Assembly: GCA_033852165.1 (NCBI GenBank) | Contig: JAWSUZ010000026.1 | Span: 1 to 64,000 of the forward strand | Length of the DNA: 64,000 bases | Direction of reading: 5' to 3' | Origin: Agarilytica sp033852165 | GTDB lineage: Bacteria > Pseudomonadota > Gammaproteobacteria > Pseudomonadales > Cellvibrionaceae | Part shown: in pieces, positions 44,201 through 50,200 of the stretch | Numbering within the stretch: the stretch's first letter is position 1 | Layout: every line of letters starts with the position of its first letter | Notes under the pieces: model-generated | Told to the model about the DNA's origin: nothing | The model's database searches: none | The model's input: the letters and a program-made list of their open reading frames with translations, nothing else | Position numbers and translations under genes: made by a program

Positions 44201-47200
44201 ATATTATCTTCCGCTAGTGTGACCCATAGGCCGATATCATTTTGATATTCACGCACCCAGTGTTGGGTAATTGTACGTTCTGACTCTAGGCCGATATCTT
44301 CCACCGCAATTACGGCGCGCACGAGTTCGGCAGACGTTAAAATGGCACCATCAACTGGTTGTAATGCGCTTAGTTTCGGCGCGACGGTATCTTCAACCAC
44401 GCCGATATGCACCGAGTCGGTTTGAGTAAAGTGACCAACACGGTCATACACAACCGCATGTATCACAAAACCCTGTACCCCAATAGGCGTCGCCAGTAAG
44501 GCAGAATATAAATTTTGCTGCGATGCCGATCCGCTTTGCTCGCTAACCGATTGCGAGACGGTAGCCGCCGCCGTGCCATTGACATAAAAGACCACGCGAT
44601 CGATACCGTCAGGTCCTAGATCATCCAACGCCTCAACAATAACGTTAATGTCCTGCCCGCTGATCACTGCGGTGTCATCGTTAACGGGCTCAATAATCTG
44701 AGCGACTGGAGGTTGGTCGGCAATAATGGTTAAATTTAAGGGGGCTGAAACCGACGATTCTCTGCCGTCCATATCGATCGCCGTCGCACGTAAACTAAAG
44801 ACTTCTCCTACACGTCCCAAAGGAATAGTTTGCGAGAATTCAAACGGTGCGGCTTGGTCACTGCCGATGGTTTGATATTCGGCTGGAGTACCTATCGCAC
44901 GCTGCAATGAAACGCTATCGACTCCCACCTCCTGATCACTGGCATTGACATGAACTAAAATTTCACTGCCTTCGGTAATTTCAACCAGACTATTACCCAG
45001 CACAAATCCATTGCGGTCTAATATTTGAATCCCGTCAATGGTTGGCGGGTTGTTGCGTCGCAAGGTCAATACGCGGCTGTCTTCACTCAGGTTACCTGCC
45101 CCATCACGCGCGCGCACTCGCAATAACATCGGTAATTGAACCACTCCGTCGGCGGCATCACCTAAATAATCACTGAGTGATCGCAATCGTAGTGCGCCGT
45201 TATAAGGGGCGCGTAATAAAACTTTTTGCTCGACTTGTTCGTCGTCACTGAATACGCCGTCATCATTAATATCGGCGAATAAGGCTAACTCAACGGTACT
45301 GACTTTAACGTTATCGACCACGGCAATTTGATAAGGCATAAGGCGATCTTCAACCACCGTGACGCCACCAACCGAGGGGGCAGAAATGACAATATCTGGA
45401 GCCAAGGAATCTTTAAGCACATGCACAATAACCGGCGTTAAGGTTGCGACTTCGCGCGGCGTAGACAAACTACGACGCTCTAGCGCGCGAGCAGAAATTA
45501 CCAGATCCCGACCCGATTGCCCGTAGGGAACATCGACAATATATTCATAGGGGTAACGTGTATCGGTAAAAATTCGGTCGCCGCCCAAAAGACCGGAAAC
45601 ATTGAGGGTCACTTGTTGTAAGCCTACGTCATCGATCGCGTTCACCTGCACCAAGAGTTTATCGCCTTCAAGAATATCGCTATTGTTTTCCGGCGTTGCA
45701 ATCACAATTGTCGGCGCTTGGTCGGCAACCAGTTGCAGTTGAATTTGTTCCGTGACGCGATGCTTGGTGAATTCATCAAAGGTAGCCCCGTAAGTATCAA
45801 TCGCTTCAATATCGAGGGTTATGACATTGTTAGAAGAGCTATTGACGTCGAAGGCTGGCAAGGTAAATTGGAAATTAAACGGCGAACGTTGCAATACTTG
45901 ATTAAACAACGGCGTTGCGTCGCCCGCTCGGGTCGCAATTAATCTGAGCGAATCCACACCGACATCATCAAAGGCGCTGACATTGACCGTCAAAGCCGAA
46001 CCTTCGACCACTCTTTCGCCATTTAATGGAGCTGTGATATCTACCGAGGGTGCTGCGTCAACGCGAATGGGATAACTCACATCTACCGAACGCTGATTAC
46101 CGACCGCATCAACTGCGACGATACGGACCCATAAATCAAAGGCTTCGTCTCCGATCAGTGATGCGTCAAAATCGCTAAGAAGACCGTTAATCGCAGGCAG
46201 CGAAATAATTTGCGTGAATTCTGGTGTATCAATATTGGCGGTGGTGATCGGGTTAAAGTCGCGCGCAATAATATTGCTGATGGTGCGAATGGGGTTACCA
46301 TATTCGGTCACATGATAATTATCGGCGTTGTCGCGCACACCGTAAGCTCGATACACTTGCAGCTGCTCAACTTTAACGTTATCGAAAGCCGCTAAAGTGA
46401 GGCTAAAATCCTGCGCCTCGGTCGGTGCAAAACCGACCGCGGGATCGAGAATAGCAATTTCGGGGCGAATATTATCGGCAGCAATAATCAAGGTAATTTC
46501 GTGGCGGCCGATTGCGCCGTCAGAATCCCGTACTAGCGCCACCAATTCTACTGGAGTATCCACCGAGAAAGCATTGGATGGAACGGTCATAATAAAACCG
46601 GTTTCGACAGAAAACTGACTGTCACGTGACCCATGTTGTGCCGCAACGTCTGGAGAATATTGCAGTTCTAAAGTATCGTAAATATTTTGAAACGCAGACA
46701 CGATTACGGCATCACCACCTATCGCAGCCGCCTCTTCAATTTCAATGGCTGGCAATGGAATGTTATCGGCGAGGATAACAATATTGTTGAGATCCAACTC
46801 CCGATCATCGGCGATGACGACGCCGACTTTAATACGAAAGGTTCCTGCAACTACCGATTGACTGTCAGCCGGTGCGGTAATTCTTAATTGCGGCGCAATA
46901 TTGATTAGCGGATGAACAATAATAGTTCGCACACTTTGCTGGCCGATATTATCCACCGCGATTAATTCATACTGCGTGGCTTCAACATTATTAAATAAGA
47001 TCGGCGCAGTAACCTGCTGTGCAGTTACCGCGAGTTGTGGACAGCTCAACTCAAGTTCTTCACGGAAGATTTCTATGCGACCGCCCAAGCTGTCAATCTC
47101 GTTGACGATAAACCGGCTAACGCCGCTATCATCACTTAAATCTACAGTAAGTAAGAACTCTTCACCGCTGCGCAACCAAAACTCACCAAAGTTTAGAAGC

Positions 47201-50200
47201 TCTACGCTATCGATAACTTTTTTGTATTCGTCGGCCACTTTATAACTGGCGAATTCACTGATCGCCAAAAGTGGTTTTTCATTTGCGGCTACCGGCAGTA
47301 TGCGGCTCACACTTGCCGTGCGTCCCGAGTTGTCGGTCACGACCACATTGAGTTCGAGTACACTGCCGATGATATTCGTCGGCACATCGTAGGGGATGGC
47401 ATATTCCGTTTGCTCAAAAACGCCGCCCACTTGTTTAACTAACTCAACTCCATTAACAAACAGTTGTATTGACTGCACGCCCTCACTGTTATCCGAGATA
47501 TTGAGATCAAGCATTAAACGCTCACCTGAATGCACTACGGTCCCTTCAATCGGGCTGAGCAGTGTCACACTGGGAGCGAGCAAGTCCTCAACAGCATTTT
47601 GTTCAAGCAAGGCTGTGAGTTCTAGTGGTCCACGTTCCAGAGAAAAACGATCCGCTGCATGGGCAAAAATTCTCATGCGCTGAATGTCGTAGGCCGTAGC
47701 CAAAGGTAAGGTATAACCCGTTGAGGTATTCAATTCCGCGGTCGAAAGCAACGCCGCGCTCGCCAGTGTGGCAAGCTGTGTGGTTTGGGCATCCACTTGG
47801 TCATTTAACAATAGCGACACATAAGGCTCGATATTGACACTGATCTGCTGGCCTTGATCGCTGACATAATTTTGTGACAATGCCAAATTACCCGCGTCAA
47901 TCCGGATACTGTGTAAGGCGATTGCGACAGGGTTTAAATCAATATCCAAAACTTCCGGCGTAATGGTTAACGTCGTAAAACCGCCATCAATTAAGGGTAC
48001 AAGATCAACGCCGTTAACCGAATCGACAAGTGATTCAGGCAGAGGCGCCAGACAGGCATCATTACTGTAACGATTAATCCGGTATCGAACGCTGGTACCG
48101 ACACCCGCATCAAGCCGTAGAAATCCCGTGAGTGCTGGGCGTGGCGAGACCAGTAGATTGACTCCGTCTGCGTCGATATAGATTTGGTCGTCAATGACAA
48201 GCGTAAAGGGATTGGGCTGAGCCTCGGGATAGGCTATCGAAAAATAGGGTAATGGCGGTAACGGATTAGATTCTGAATCAAATGTCTCGAGCGCCATGCC
48301 CGCAATCGCCCTGCTGCCATCAGCACCTAAGCCAGAAAAAGAAGTATACAAAGGTAGATATTGAACGGGGTCTTGTTCCGAGGCGTAATCATCGCTCATG
48401 GATAAAAGATGCTGGATGCGCCCGCCCTTCATAAAATCAGGCTGAGGCCGCTGATCACTAATGGCAAACCTCGGTGCTTGATCGGGTTCGATCAGTATTA
48501 AACGACTAAAGTTTGCGTCATTACCTGATGAGTCTGTTGCCTGTACATATAGGGTAAAGGCTTTGCCTTCGGGAGGAATCGGTGAAAATGACGATAGATC
48601 AATACTGATGCCTTCAACGCGAATAAAGTCGATATCTAATCCACTGTCTTCAGCTAAGGGCGTGGCTTGTTGGCCTTCGATATAAACTTGATAGCTCTCT
48701 AGGGCCACAGAATCTGTTATTTCAAGTTCCAGGGCCAGCTCCTGACGATCAATAACGCGCTCGCTTGGGCTTATTAGGTTAATCACAGGTGCCGTTTCAT
48801 CGGCTAAAATAGTCAGTGGAATTAAAGTGGAATCAACGGTGTTGACACCAAAATCTTTGGCTCGAAATGTCAGTTGAATCGTTTGCCCGGTAAGCGACAG
48901 AAAACTTTTTGGCAGCCGTACAACGCCATTAAAATCGGTATAAAAGCGCGACCCCGTTAAAACGTTACCAAAACTATTTGGATTCGGCAGCGTAATTATT
49001 TCTCTGCGATCAATGCGTGAAAATAAGGTCCATGTTAATTCAGTTTCAATGCCATCGTGTATTAATACCGGCGTAACACTGTCAACAAAGGTATTGTCAT
49101 CAGCATGCCCAAGCACTCTTATACTGTCGCCAGGAACGAGAGATAACGCAGTAGCTGGCTGCTCGATATTAATCGTCGGAGTCTCGGCGTCGTCATCGAT
49201 TAACAGATCCAATAATGATTCGGCAGTAGCGCCGTCATTATCTGTAGCTGTCACGCCAACGCTAATCGGATTTGAACCGCCGTCATCACGCTGAGGAGTA
49301 ACTAGCGCAGCACTGAGATAGCTACCATCCGCCTGTGATTGTGCAATTTCTTCAGCGGAAAAACTTCTGCTGGCAATCGTAACGCCGCCACGTTTCACAA
49401 AAAACTCTGCACTGGATACCAGCTGGTCATCGCTGATCGATGCCGTTAAGGTGAAGGGCTCGCCTTCGACCAATCGCGTTCCCGCAGCCGGAGAACGAAT
49501 TGAAATAACCGGCGGATTATTATCAATTAAACTAAACGGCCACTGCGAGACAGCAAGGTTTGCAAAAACATCTTGCGCTTGAATTTCCAGAACAAACTCA
49601 TCTCCGCTACTGGGCAATACAATCTGTTTACGGCCCTCGACATTGTTTCCACTTAAACTTTCGCGATGCAGTTCGACACCGTTATTGAACAAAACAATTT
49701 CACTGAGCCCGGAGTTATCGGCTACCTGCCACGTAAATTCGACACTTTGGCCACGATACACTTGCGTGCCGGGGATAGGCGATACCACTCCAATTAAGGG
49801 AACGGTATTGTCTGGCTGAATTTGCAGTAAGCGCTCAAATACCACAGCGTTATCATTGGAGCGGCGACCACTTTGATCAATGGCGACCACCTGGACTCTA
49901 ATTTGATGGCTAGCGTTGCTTAAACTCAACGCGGCTAAATCCAAATTAAAACGGCTTTGCAAGCTGGGTGCCGGAACAAGACCGGAATCGGAATTTTGAA
50001 TGTCTAGAGCAAAAGCTGTACTACTTCCGTCGAGAAAATATGACACTTCAAGGGCGGCAACTGCGACGTTGTCGGTTGCAAACACATCTAATTGAACTTG
50101 ATCGCGCGGAAAGTAAATTGTTTTATCCGTATCCGCGATTTTGACTTCAGGGTCCTGGTCCGCTCCGACAGCAATATTGACACGGCGAATCGTTTGGTTA